Source: Caballeronia calidae (GTDB taxonomy: Bacteria; Pseudomonadota; Gammaproteobacteria; Burkholderiales; Burkholderiaceae). Taken from it: a DNA stretch of 53,848 nt. A program made the position numbers and the translations under genes. The stretch spans positions 1 to 53,848 of the forward strand of contig NZ_FCOX02000050.1 in assembly GCF_900044055.2 (NCBI RefSeq), given 5' to 3'. Shown in pieces: positions 33,055 to 41,096 of this stretch (positions are counted from its first letter, which is position 1; each line of letters opens with the position of its first letter). The notes below the pieces were generated by a model that worked only from the letters and a program-made list of their open reading frames with translations, was not told the DNA's origin and did not search any database.

Positions 33055-33846
33055 ATGGAAGTCACCGATGCGTTGCGCATTCCGCTCGACCCGGCGCACG
33101 TCCGGGACGCGCTCGGCGATCTCGCGCTGTTGCGCGCGAGTCTCGACAATTGCGAATCGTTCATCCGGACACCGGGCGGCGAGTATGTCCTCACGCTGAC
33201 CGTGCCGCTCGGCGCGCTGCGGGCGCGCTATGAAATCCGCGCGCACGCGGCGGGCCGCACACGTCAGGCGGCGCATGCCGAGGGCGAAAGCGAGGAATCC
33301 GCCGATGCCGTCTACGCCCGCACGCTGAGCTTCAAGGCGCGCGGCGAGGGCGTCGGTTCGCTGCGCGGGCAGATCGCCGTCACGCTGAATCCGGACGACG
33401 ACGGCGACGCCACCTGGATCGAATACACCGTCTGGGCGACAGTATCGGGCCCGCTCGCCGGCCTGCCGTCGCGGCAGATCGAAAACGCGCTGCGCGAGGG
33501 CGCCGACGAGTTCTTCGCCGAGTTCTGCGAAGTGGTGCGCGCGAAGCACGGTCTGCCGTCGATGCGGGCCGCGGGCGAAGGCGCGGCGCGGCGGCATGTG
33601 TTCTTGCGGCCGAGCGTGGTGTCGGCGGCGTTTTCGCGTCGCGCGGGGACGATGCGCGCGCCCTCCGCCGATGCCCATGCGAGCGGCGTGCTGCGGCATC
33701 GTCTGCACGGGCACGGCTTCGCGCATCACGATCCCGATCATTCGCACGATCCGCATCCGCTCGGTCTGCCCGGCTGGGCCTGGGCGGCGATGCTCGTGTG
33801 CGTCGCGCTGTTCGCGTACTTCGCGGAGCACGTGGGCTTGCAGTGA
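33055..33846 (+). CDS. CoxG-like SRPBCC protein with C-terminal membrane anchor
   Basis: A 263-residue protein. The first 165 residues resemble CoxG/CO dehydrogenase subunit G-like domains of the SRPBCC fold (DPAHVRDALGDLALLRASLDNCESF, LTVPLGALRARYEI, VWATVSGPLAGLPSRQIENAL). A low-complexity linker with a His/Asp-rich patch (HGHGFAHHDPDHSHDPHP, about 215-235) leads to one C-terminal hydrophobic helix (WAWAAMLVCVALFAYFA). A GGAGG precedes the start. No CO dehydrogenase genes are near, so the role is unknown; CoxG-type proteins are linked to membrane recruitment of molybdoenzymes. Confidence 0.75.
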   Translation: MEVTDALRIPLDPAHVRDALGDLALLRASLDNCESFIRTPGGEYVLTLTVPLGALRARYEIRAHAAGRTRQAAHAEGESEESADAVYARTLSFKARGEGVGSLRGQIAVTLNPDDDGDATWIEYTVWATVSGPLAGLPSRQIENALREGADEFFAEFCEVVRAKHGLPSMRAAGEGAARRHVFLRPSVVSAAFSRRAGTMRAPSADAHASGVLRHRLHGHGFAHHDPDHSHDPHPLGLPGWAWAAMLVCVALFAYFAEHVGLQ

Positions 33847-33850
33847 CGCG

Positions 33851-34807
33851 TTACACGCCGCGAAACGCCCGCCGATAAGCCGATGGCGATGTCTTCAGCG
33901 TCTGTGCGAATTGCTGGCGCAGCGTCGCGCCGGTGCGCAAGCCGCTTTGCTCCGCGATGCGGTCGATCGGCAGATCGGTGTCCTCCAGCAAGCGCTGCGC
34001 GAACGCGACCCGTTGCGCGATGATCCAAGCGCCGACGGTCGTGCCCGTCGTTTCCCGAAAGCGCCGCGTAAAGTTGCGTCGGCTCATCGCCATGCGCGCG
34101 GCGAGCGCATCGAGTGAATGGTCCGTTTGCAGATTGGCGCGCATCCAGTCGAGCAGTCCGGCGAGCCGCTCGCCGTTCGCGCGCGCGGGCAACGGCTCGT
34201 CGATGAACTGCGCCTGCGAACCTTGCCGATGCGGCGGCACCACGAGCCGCCGCGCGACCTGATTCGCCGCGTGCGATCCGGCCAGCTTGCGCAGCACGTG
34301 CAGGCAGCAATCGAGTCCGGCCGCGGTGCCGGCGGACGTCGTGATGTTTCCATCGTCGATATAGAGCACGTTCGGATCGAGCCGCACGCGCGGATAGCGG
34401 CGCGCGAAATCGTCGGCCCAGGCCCAGTGCGTCGTGGCGGCGCGGCCGTCGAGCAGGCCCGCCGCCGCGAGCACATACGAGCCGAGGCACAGGCCGACGA
34501 CCTGCGCGCCCCGTGCGTGCGCCGCGCGCAACGCGTCGAGCAGCGCATCGGGCGGCGTTTCGCCAGGATCGCGCCACGAAGGCACGATGATCACGTCGGC
34601 GGCAGCGAGCGCATCGAGCGAGTGCTGCGCAGCGATTGTGAATCCCGCCGACGTCGCGAGCGCGTCCGGCTCGGCGGCGCAGACGCGAAAATCGAACGAC
34701 GGCACGCCGATTTCGCCGCGATCCTCGCCGAACACGATGCACGGCACCGCGAGATGAAACGGGCTGATGCGGTCGAACGCGACGACGGCGATCGAATGGC
34801 GATTCAT
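33851..34807 (-). CDS. GlxA-type AraC family transcriptional regulator
   Basis: A 318-residue regulator. An N-terminal DJ-1/PfpI-like amidotransferase domain (1-185) has the conserved GLCLGSYVLAAAG nucleophile-elbow region. The C-terminal AraC double helix-turn-helix (about 215-318) has SLDALAARMAMSRRNFTRRFRETTGTTVGAWI and IDRIAEQSGLRTGATLRQQF. Start at 34807 (MNRHSIAVVAFD); seven extra residues are possible. It is divergent from an isochorismatase-like hydrolase, a common regulator/target pairing, so it probably controls that gene (inference). Confidence 0.9.
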   Translation of the reverse strand: MNRHSIAVVAFDRISPFHLAVPCIVFGEDRGEIGVPSFDFRVCAAEPDALATSAGFTIAAQHSLDALAAADVIIVPSWRDPGETPPDALLDALRAAHARGAQVVGLCLGSYVLAAAGLLDGRAATTHWAWADDFARRYPRVRLDPNVLYIDDGNITTSAGTAAGLDCCLHVLRKLAGSHAANQVARRLVVPPHRQGSQAQFIDEPLPARANGERLAGLLDWMRANLQTDHSLDALAARMAMSRRNFTRRFRETTGTTVGAWIIAQRVAFAQRLLEDTDLPIDRIAEQSGLRTGATLRQQFAQTLKTSPSAYRRAFRGV

Positions 34808-34936
34808 GGCGCGGCTCCGGGCAAACATCGAATGGGAGTATTTTGGCCCGATTCTGGCGAAAGTTGGCAATCGGGCCACTTCTGGGCATCGCGCGGGCGC
34901 GGCGACAATGGGCTCAACCATCCCAAGGAGCTGACC

Positions 34937-35569
34937 ATGCCGCGCCGCGCCCTGATCGTCATCGACGTGCAGAACGAATACGTCACCGGCAACCTGCCGA
35001 TCGAATATCCCGATGTGAACGCGTCGCTCGCCCATATCGGCCGGGCGATGGATGCCGCCGAAAAGCACGGCGTGCCGGTCGTCGTCGTGCAGAATTTCGC
35101 GCCGGCGACCGCGCCCATCTTCGCGCGCGGCTCGGCGCTGGCTGAGCTGCATGAAACGGTGGCATCGCGGCCGCGCGCGCATTACGTCGAGAAGTCGCTG
35201 CCGAGCGCGTTCGCGGGCACCGACCTCGCCGACTGGCTCGCCGCGCACGACATCGACACGATCGTGATCGCGGGCTACATGACCCACAATTGCGACGATT
35301 CCACGGTCAAGCACGCAGTGCACGCGGGGCTTTCGGTGGAGTTTCTGGTCGACGCGACGGGCGCCGTGCCCTACGAAAACCGCGCGGGCAAGGCGAGCGC
35401 GGAGGAAATCCACCGCGTGTTCACGGTGGTGATGCAGTCGCGCTTCGCCGCCGTGCTGAGCACGGACGAATGGATCGCCGCGCTGCAATCCGGCGAGCCG
35501 CCCGCGCGCGACAACATCTACGCGTCGAACCAGCGGGCGCGAGGTTTGAATTCAGCCGTTGGCCGGTGA
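34937..35569 (+). CDS. Isochorismatase-family cysteine hydrolase
   Basis: A 210-residue hydrolase with the family triad: Asp10 in LIVIDVQNEY, Lys86 in YVEKSLPSAF, and Cys119 in GYMTHNCDDST. Members hydrolyse amides or isochorismate-type ethers (nicotinamidase, N-carbamoylsarcosine amidase and relatives); the substrate here is unknown. AAGGAG eight bases before ATG 34937 fixes the start. Its 3' end overlaps the convergent TetR gene by 18 nt. Paired divergently with the GlxA-type regulator. Confidence 0.9.
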   Translation: MPRRALIVIDVQNEYVTGNLPIEYPDVNASLAHIGRAMDAAEKHGVPVVVVQNFAPATAPIFARGSALAELHETVASRPRAHYVEKSLPSAFAGTDLADWLAAHDIDTIVIAGYMTHNCDDSTVKHAVHAGLSVEFLVDATGAVPYENRAGKASAEEIHRVFTVVMQSRFAAVLSTDEWIAALQSGEPPARDNIYASNQRARGLNSAVGR

Positions 35570-36196
35570 CAGCAGGGCGGCGCTGCACCGCAGGGCGTCG
35601 AAGCACGCGTCGATCAGCGCTTCGGCGTCCCGCTCCGGATGGACGAGGTCCGGCAGCATCAGCGAATCGTGCAGGATGCCAGTGAACAGGCAATGCAGCA
35701 TGGTCGTCGCGCGGTTCGTATCGAGCGTTTCCGGAAGCTGCTTTTTCTCGACGGCGTTGCGCAGCGCGCGCTCGATGCGCTCCATGCCGTCGCGCATGTT
35801 GTTCTGATGCCGCTCGCGCACCGGCCCCATCTCCTCCACGAACTCGCATTTCATGAAGAGAATGTCGAACACGCGCCGGCGCTGCTCGTCGGTGGTGATG
35901 TTGCGCATGCACCAGACGAACAGCTCGCGCAGGCGCGCCAGCGGATCTTCTTCCTTGCCGTCGAGCGTGGCTGCCACGAGTTCGTCGAGCGGCAGCAGGC
36001 TGCGGTCGAACATCGCGTTGAACAGATCGCCCTTGTTGGCGAAATGCCAGTAGATCGCGCCGCGCGTCACGCCCGCGGCCTGGGCGATGTCCGCCAGCGT
36101 CGTGCGCGATACCCCTTTCTCATAGAAGACGCGCTCGGCCGCGTCGAGTAGCCGGTTGCGCGTCGCCTGCGCCTCTTCCTTGGTTCGTCTGACCAT
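35552..36196 (-). CDS. bpeR: TetR/AcrR-family repressor of the efflux operon
   Basis: A 214-residue repressor. The N-terminal TetR helix-turn-helix, RRTKEEAQATRNRLLDAAERVF...TTLADIAQAAGVTRGAIYWHFANKGDL, is nearly canonical for AcrR/TtgR/AmrR/BpeR. A helical ligand-binding domain follows. It is divergent from the first RND operon, and a perfect AcrR-type palindrome lies between them. Family knowledge: such proteins repress the adjacent pump and release DNA on binding drugs. The symbol is inferred from the BpeAB-OprB-like context. Start at 36196 (MVRRTKEEAQ). Confidence 0.88.
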   Translation of the reverse strand: MVRRTKEEAQATRNRLLDAAERVFYEKGVSRTTLADIAQAAGVTRGAIYWHFANKGDLFNAMFDRSLLPLDELVAATLDGKEEDPLARLRELFVWCMRNITTDEQRRRVFDILFMKCEFVEEMGPVRERHQNNMRDGMERIERALRNAVEKKQLPETLDTNRATTMLHCLFTGILHDSLMLPDLVHPERDAEALIDACFDALRCSAALLSPANG

Positions 36197-36340
36197 ATCG
36201 TGCGGCCTGTGGCCGTCTGCTCCTGCTGCTGCCGTTGAACGGACGCGCTGCACACGTCCTTGTCGAAGATCCGTCGAACGTAATCGATTCCCCGGAGCGG
36301 TTTTTTTCGCGCCACCAATCGGGACAAACACGTACAGTTT

Positions 36341-36370
36341 TTTACATTCATTCGTGAATGTATATACAAT
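36341..36370 (+). promoter_or_regulatory. Predicted promoter of the first RND operon
   Basis: TTTACA (36341-36346) and TACAAT (36365-36370) separated by 18 nt form a reasonable sigma-70 promoter reading toward the membrane fusion gene. The repressor palindrome covers its spacer and -35. Confidence 0.6.
36343..36362. promoter_or_regulatory. AcrR-type operator palindrome
   Basis: TACATTCATTCGTGAATGTA is a perfect inverted repeat (8-bp arms TACATTCA/TGAATGTA, 4-bp centre). It closely resembles the E. coli AcrR operator core (arms TACAT... and ...GTGAATGTA). It overlaps the promoter of the efflux operon and sits about 150 nt from the divergent tetR start, so it could repress both directions. Confidence 0.8.
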
Positions 36371-36643
36371 ACCACCCGTTAACAAATTTCGACAAATTGA
36401 GTCGACGAGCAGACTTCACGTAAGCTTTCGATCCGATTGCCCGTTCTGACCGTCCTCTGGTCAAGCGCCGGCGCTTCTGAGCGCCTCGCACGGGCATGCA
36501 ACGCCGGCCCTCGGCTGGCGGAAAGGTCACTCGTCGAACAGTCGGTTTGTCGGTCAGCGTCTTAACGGCGCTCGTGCGCGGCATGGCCCGGGGAAGGCCG
36601 CCGCGCACCCACTTCACTCTCAGTCTTAGACAGAGGTCGCTCC

Positions 36644-37891
36644 ATGCGCGTCGAACGGGTTCCACTCCGCTTAATCACCGCCGCGACGGCTGCCGTTTTC
36701 GTGGCAGCGTGCGGGCAAAAACAATCAGCACCTCCGCCGCAAACGCCCGAAGTGGGCATCGTCACCGTGCAGCCCACGAGCGTGCCGGTGGTCGTCGATT
36801 TGCCGGGCCGCACCAATGCCTATCTCGTCGCGCAAGTGCGCGCGCGGGTGGACGGCATCGTGCTGCGCCGTGAATTCACCGAAGGCTCCGAGGTCAAGGC
36901 CGGTCAGCGGCTCTACAAGATCGACCCGGCGCCGTACATCGCCGCGCTGAACAACGCGAAGGCGTCGCTCGCGAAGGCGCAGGCGAACGTCGCGTCGCAG
37001 AACGCGCTCGTGTCGCGCTACAAGATCCTCGTCGCGGCCAACGCCGTGTCGAAGCAGGACTACGACAACGCCCTGGCCGCGCAAGGCCAGGCCGTGGCGG
37101 ACGTCGCCGCGGGCAAGGCATCGGTCGATACCGCGCAGATCAACCTCGGCTACACCGACGTCGTCTCGCCGATCACGGGCCGCACGGGTCTGTCGCAGGT
37201 CACGCCGGGCGCCTATGTGCAGGCGAGCGCCGCGACGCTGCTCACGACCGTGCAGCAGCTCGATCCGATCTACGTCGATCTCACGCAGTCGAGCGTCGAA
37301 GGTCTCAAGCTGCGCAGGCAGATCCAGGAAGGCCGCCTGCAGACCGAAGGCATCCATGCCGCGAAGGTCTCGCTCGTGCTCGAAGACGGCCGCACCTACA
37401 CGGAGCAGGGCAAGCTGCAGTTCTCCGACGTGAGCGTCGACCAGAGCACCGGCTCCGTGACCGTGCGCGCGATCTTCCAGAACAAGGACCGCGTGCTGCT
37501 GCCGGGCATGTTCGTGCGCGCGCGCATCCAGGAAGGCGTGAACGATCACGCGCTGGTCGTGCCGCAGATCGGCATCACGCACGACCAGAAGGGCCAGCCG
37601 ACGGCACTCGTCGTCAACAAGGACGACAAGGTCGAATTGCGCCAGCTCGTCACGGGCGGCACCTTCGGCAACAACTGGGTGGTCGACGGCGGCCTGAACG
37701 CGGGCGATCGCGTGATCGTGAACGGTGTCGACAAGGCGAAGCCCGGCATGCAGGTGAAGCCGGTGGCCGCGAAATTCCCGTATCCCGCCTCGGACGCGCA
37801 GGCGGCGGGCGCCGCATCGGGCGCACCCGCCGCATCCGCTCCGGCGAACGCGAGCGGTGCCCAGCCGGCATCGGCCGCGTCGGGCGCGTAA
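36644..37891 (+). CDS. bpeA: RND efflux periplasmic adaptor (copy 1)
   Basis: A 415-residue AcrA/BpeA-type membrane fusion lipoprotein: lipobox FVAACG with Cys23, a barrel-sandwich domain (VRARVDGIVLRREFTEGSEVKAGQRLYKIDPAPY), an alpha-helical hairpin, the beta-barrel and membrane-proximal domains, and an Ala/Ser-rich tail of about 35 residues. It links the inner-membrane pump to the outer-membrane channel. First gene of operon 1; an AGAGG lies about 8 nt before ATG. The closely similar copy 2 starts at 43112. BpeA naming rests on similarity and on the flanking TetR gene. Confidence 0.9.
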   Translation: MRVERVPLRLITAATAAVFVAACGQKQSAPPPQTPEVGIVTVQPTSVPVVVDLPGRTNAYLVAQVRARVDGIVLRREFTEGSEVKAGQRLYKIDPAPYIAALNNAKASLAKAQANVASQNALVSRYKILVAANAVSKQDYDNALAAQGQAVADVAAGKASVDTAQINLGYTDVVSPITGRTGLSQVTPGAYVQASAATLLTTVQQLDPIYVDLTQSSVEGLKLRRQIQEGRLQTEGIHAAKVSLVLEDGRTYTEQGKLQFSDVSVDQSTGSVTVRAIFQNKDRVLLPGMFVRARIQEGVNDHALVVPQIGITHDQKGQPTALVVNKDDKVELRQLVTGGTFGNNWVVDGGLNAGDRVIVNGVDKAKPGMQVKPVAAKFPYPASDAQAAGAASGAPAASAPANASGAQPASAASGA

Positions 37892-37909
37892 TAAAAGGGA
37901 GCCTGTTAC

Positions 37910-40900
37910 ATGGCAAAGTTTTTTATCGATCGACCGATCTTCGCGTGGGTGATCGCGATCATCCTGATGCTGGCGGGGATGGCGTCGATCTTCACGCTGC
38001 CGGTGGCGCAGTATCCGACGATCGCGCCGCCCGCGATTCAGATCAGCGCGACCTACCCGGGCGCATCGGCGAGCACCGTCGAAAACACGGTGACGCAGGT
38101 GATCGAGCAGCAGATGAACGGTCTCGACCACTTGCTGTATCTCTCGTCCACTTCCGATGACTCGGGCACGGCCACCATCACGCTGACGTTCGCGGCGGGC
38201 ACGAACCCGGACATCGCGCAGGTTCAGGTGCAGAACAAGCTGCAGCTCGCCACGCCGCTTCTGCCGCAGGTCGTGCAGCAGCTCGGCACGAAGGTCACGA
38301 AGTCGAGCTCGAGCTTCCTGCTCGTGCTCGCGTTCGTGTCCGAAGACGGCAGCATGAGCAAGTACGACCTCGCGAACTACGTGGCGTCGAAGGTGCAGGA
38401 CCCGCTCTCGCGTATCGACGGCGTCGGCACGGTGACGCTGTTCGGCTCGCAGTACGCGATGCGCATCTGGCTCGACGCGACCAAGCTCACGAACTACGCG
38501 CTCACGCCTGTCGACGTGAAGAACGCCATCACCTCGCAGAACGTGCAGGTGGCGGCGGGCTCGCTCGGCGGCACGCCGGCGGTGGCGGGGCAGATGCTCC
38601 AGGCGACCATCACCGAGGCGACGCTGCTGCAGACGCCCGAGCAGTTCGGCAACATCCTGCTGAAGGTGAATCAGGACGGCTCGCAAGTGCGCCTGAAGGA
38701 TGTCGCGAAGATCGAGCTCGGCGGCGAGAACTACAACTTCGACACGAAGTACAACGGCCAGCCGACCGCCGGCTTCGGTATCCAGCTCGCGACCGGCGCC
38801 AACGCGCTGAACACCGCGAAGCTCGTGCGCCAGAAGATCGACGAGCTGTCGAAGTACTTCCCGAACGGCCTGGTCGTGAAGTATCCGTACGACACGACGC
38901 CGTTCGTGCGCCTGTCCATCGAGGAAGTGGTCAAGACGCTGATCGAAGGTATCGTGCTCGTGTTCCTCGTGATGTATCTGTTCCTGCAGAACCTGCGGGC
39001 GACGATCATCCCGACGATCGCGGTGCCGGTCGTTCTGCTCGGCACGTTCGCGATCATGTCGGCGGTGGGCTTCTCGATCAACGTGCTGTCGATGTTCGGC
39101 CTCGTGCTCGCGATCGGTCTGCTCGTCGACGACGCGATCGTGGTCGTGGAGAACGTCGAGCGCGTGATGACCGAGGAGCATTTATCGCCGCGCGACGCGA
39201 CACGCAAGGCGATGGGACAGATCACCGGCGCGCTGGTCGGCGTGGCGCTCGTGCTGTCGGCGGTGTTCGTGCCGGTGGCGTTCTCGGGCGGCTCGGTCGG
39301 CGCGATCTACCGGCAGTTTTCGCTGACGATCGTCGCGGCGATGGTGCTGTCCGTGCTGGTCGCGCTGATTCTGACGCCGGCCTTGTGCGCGACCATCCTG
39401 AAGCCGCATCCGGAAGGCCACGAGCCCGAGAAGAAGGGCTTCTTCGGCTGGTTCAACCGCACGTTCAACAAGAGCCAGGCGAAGTATCACAGCGGCGTGC
39501 AGCACGTGATTCGCCGCTCGGGGCGCTGGCTCATCATCTACCTCGTCGTGATCGTCGCGGTGGGCATGCTGTTCCTGCGTCTGCCGAAGTCGTTCCTGCC
39601 GAACGAAGACCAGGGCACGATGTTCGTGCTCGTGCAGGCGCCGCCCGGCTCCACGCAGGAGTACACGGCGCACGTGCTCAAGGACGTGCAGGAGTACCTG
39701 CTCAACGACGAGAAGAGCATGGTCGAATCGGTGTTCACGGTGAACGGCTTCTCGTTCGCGGGCCGCGGCCAGAACTCCGGTCTCGTGTTCGTGCGGATGA
39801 AGGACTACGCGCAGCGCCAGTCGAGCAACGAGAAGGTGCAGGCGCTCGTCGGGCGGATGTTCATGCATTTCGCGCCCTACAAGGACGCGATGATCTTCCC
39901 GGTCAATCCGCCGTCGATTCCGGAGCTCGGCACGGCCGCGGGCTTCGACTTCGAGCTGCAGGATCGCGCGGGCGTGGGTCACGCGAAGCTGATGGAAGCG
40001 CGCAACATGCTGCTCGGCATGGCCTCGAAGGACCCGACGCTGGCTCAGGTGCGCCCGAACGGTCTCAACGACACGCCGCAGTTCAAGGTGAACATCGACC
40101 GCGAGAAGGCGAACGCGCTCGGCGTCGCGATTTCGGACATCGACCAGACGTTCTCGATCGCATGGGCGTCGCAGTACGTGAACAACTTCCTCGACGTCGA
40201 CAACCGGATCAAGAAGGTCTACGTGCAGGGCGACGGTCCGTTCCGCATGAGTCCGGAAGACCTGAACAAGTGGTACGTGCGCAATGGCGCCGGAACGATG
40301 GTGCCGTTCGGCGCGTTCGCGACGGGCAACTGGATCTACGGTTCGCCGAAGCTCGAGCGCTACAACGGCATCTCGGCGGTGGAAATCCAGGGCGCGGCCG
40401 CACCGGGCAAGTCGACCGGCCAGGCCATGACGGCGATGGAAGCGATCGCGGCGAAGCTGCCCGCGGGTATCGGCTACGAGTGGACGGGCCTGTCGTATCA
40501 GGAGCGCCAGTCGGGTTCGCAGGCGCCGATCCTGTACGGCATCTCGATCCTCGTCGTGTTCCTGTGTCTCGCGGCGCTGTATGAAAGCTGGTCGATTCCG
40601 TTCTCGGTGATCATGGTCGTGCCGCTCGGCGTGCTCGGCGCGCTGTTGGCCGCGACGCTGCGCGGTCTGGAAAACGACGTGTTCTTCCAGGTCGGCCTGT
40701 TGACGACGGTGGGTCTGTCGGCGAAGAACGCGATTCTGATCGTGGAATTCGCGCGTGAGCTGCGCATCCAGGGCATGTCGACGGTCGAAGCGGCGATGGA
40801 AGCGGCGCGCCTGCGGTTGCGCCCGATCCTGATGACCTCGCTCGCGTTCATTCTCGGCGTGCTGCCGCTCGCGATCAGCAACGGCGCGGGCTCGGCGAGC

Positions 40901-41095
40901 CAGCACGCGATCGGCACCGGCGTGATCGGCGGCATGTTGACCGCGACCTTCCTGGCCATCTTCATGATCCCGATGTTCTTCGTCGTGATCTCGAAGTTCA
41001 GCAAGGCCAAGGACGTGCCGGCGGCAGGCTCGGGCGACTTCGGCGGTACCGGCGGTACGCACGGCTCGCCGTCTTCGGACAAGGAAGGACATTGA
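37910..41095 (+). CDS. bpeB: RND efflux pump, HAE1 family (copy 1)
   Basis: A 1061-residue inner-membrane drug/proton antiporter of the AcrB/MexB type with 12 predicted transmembrane segments and two large periplasmic loops. The N-terminal FFIDRPIFAWVIAIILMLAG, the proton-relay aspartates in GLLVDDAIVVVENVERVM, and the relay Lys in GLSAKNAILIVEF are present. Length is normal for HAE1 pumps. It lies 18 nt after the adaptor and one base before the channel gene. Over the first 100 residues it differs from copy 2 at 8 positions by my count. Confidence 0.95.
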   Translation: MAKFFIDRPIFAWVIAIILMLAGMASIFTLPVAQYPTIAPPAIQISATYPGASASTVENTVTQVIEQQMNGLDHLLYLSSTSDDSGTATITLTFAAGTNPDIAQVQVQNKLQLATPLLPQVVQQLGTKVTKSSSSFLLVLAFVSEDGSMSKYDLANYVASKVQDPLSRIDGVGTVTLFGSQYAMRIWLDATKLTNYALTPVDVKNAITSQNVQVAAGSLGGTPAVAGQMLQATITEATLLQTPEQFGNILLKVNQDGSQVRLKDVAKIELGGENYNFDTKYNGQPTAGFGIQLATGANALNTAKLVRQKIDELSKYFPNGLVVKYPYDTTPFVRLSIEEVVKTLIEGIVLVFLVMYLFLQNLRATIIPTIAVPVVLLGTFAIMSAVGFSINVLSMFGLVLAIGLLVDDAIVVVENVERVMTEEHLSPRDATRKAMGQITGALVGVALVLSAVFVPVAFSGGSVGAIYRQFSLTIVAAMVLSVLVALILTPALCATILKPHPEGHEPEKKGFFGWFNRTFNKSQAKYHSGVQHVIRRSGRWLIIYLVVIVAVGMLFLRLPKSFLPNEDQGTMFVLVQAPPGSTQEYTAHVLKDVQEYLLNDEKSMVESVFTVNGFSFAGRGQNSGLVFVRMKDYAQRQSSNEKVQALVGRMFMHFAPYKDAMIFPVNPPSIPELGTAAGFDFELQDRAGVGHAKLMEARNMLLGMASKDPTLAQVRPNGLNDTPQFKVNIDREKANALGVAISDIDQTFSIAWASQYVNNFLDVDNRIKKVYVQGDGPFRMSPEDLNKWYVRNGAGTMVPFGAFATGNWIYGSPKLERYNGISAVEIQGAAAPGKSTGQAMTAMEAIAAKLPAGIGYEWTGLSYQERQSGSQAPILYGISILVVFLCLAALYESWSIPFSVIMVVPLGVLGALLAATLRGLENDVFFQVGLLTTVGLSAKNAILIVEFARELRIQGMSTVEAAMEAARLRLRPILMTSLAFILGVLPLAISNGAGSASQHAIGTGVIGGMLTATFLAIFMIPMFFVVISKFSKAKDVPAAGSGDFGGTGGTHGSPSSDKEGH

Positions 41096-41096
41096 G

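Larger units (their letters stand above)
36197..36643. promoter_or_regulatory. Divergent bpeR/efflux regulatory region with long leader
   Basis: 447 nt between the repressor and the first efflux gene. It holds the operator and promoter listed separately, then a leader of roughly 265 nt from the predicted transcription start to ATG 36644. No coding sequence of note is in the leader; it contains several GC-rich inverted segments but I cannot fold it reliably. Confidence 0.55.

Noticed and set aside
36725..39181. Very long minus-strand open frame (818 codons) opposite the first adaptor and pump
   Set aside because: His/Arg/Asp-rich shadow of a well-supported coding strand in high-GC DNA; no domain recognised.
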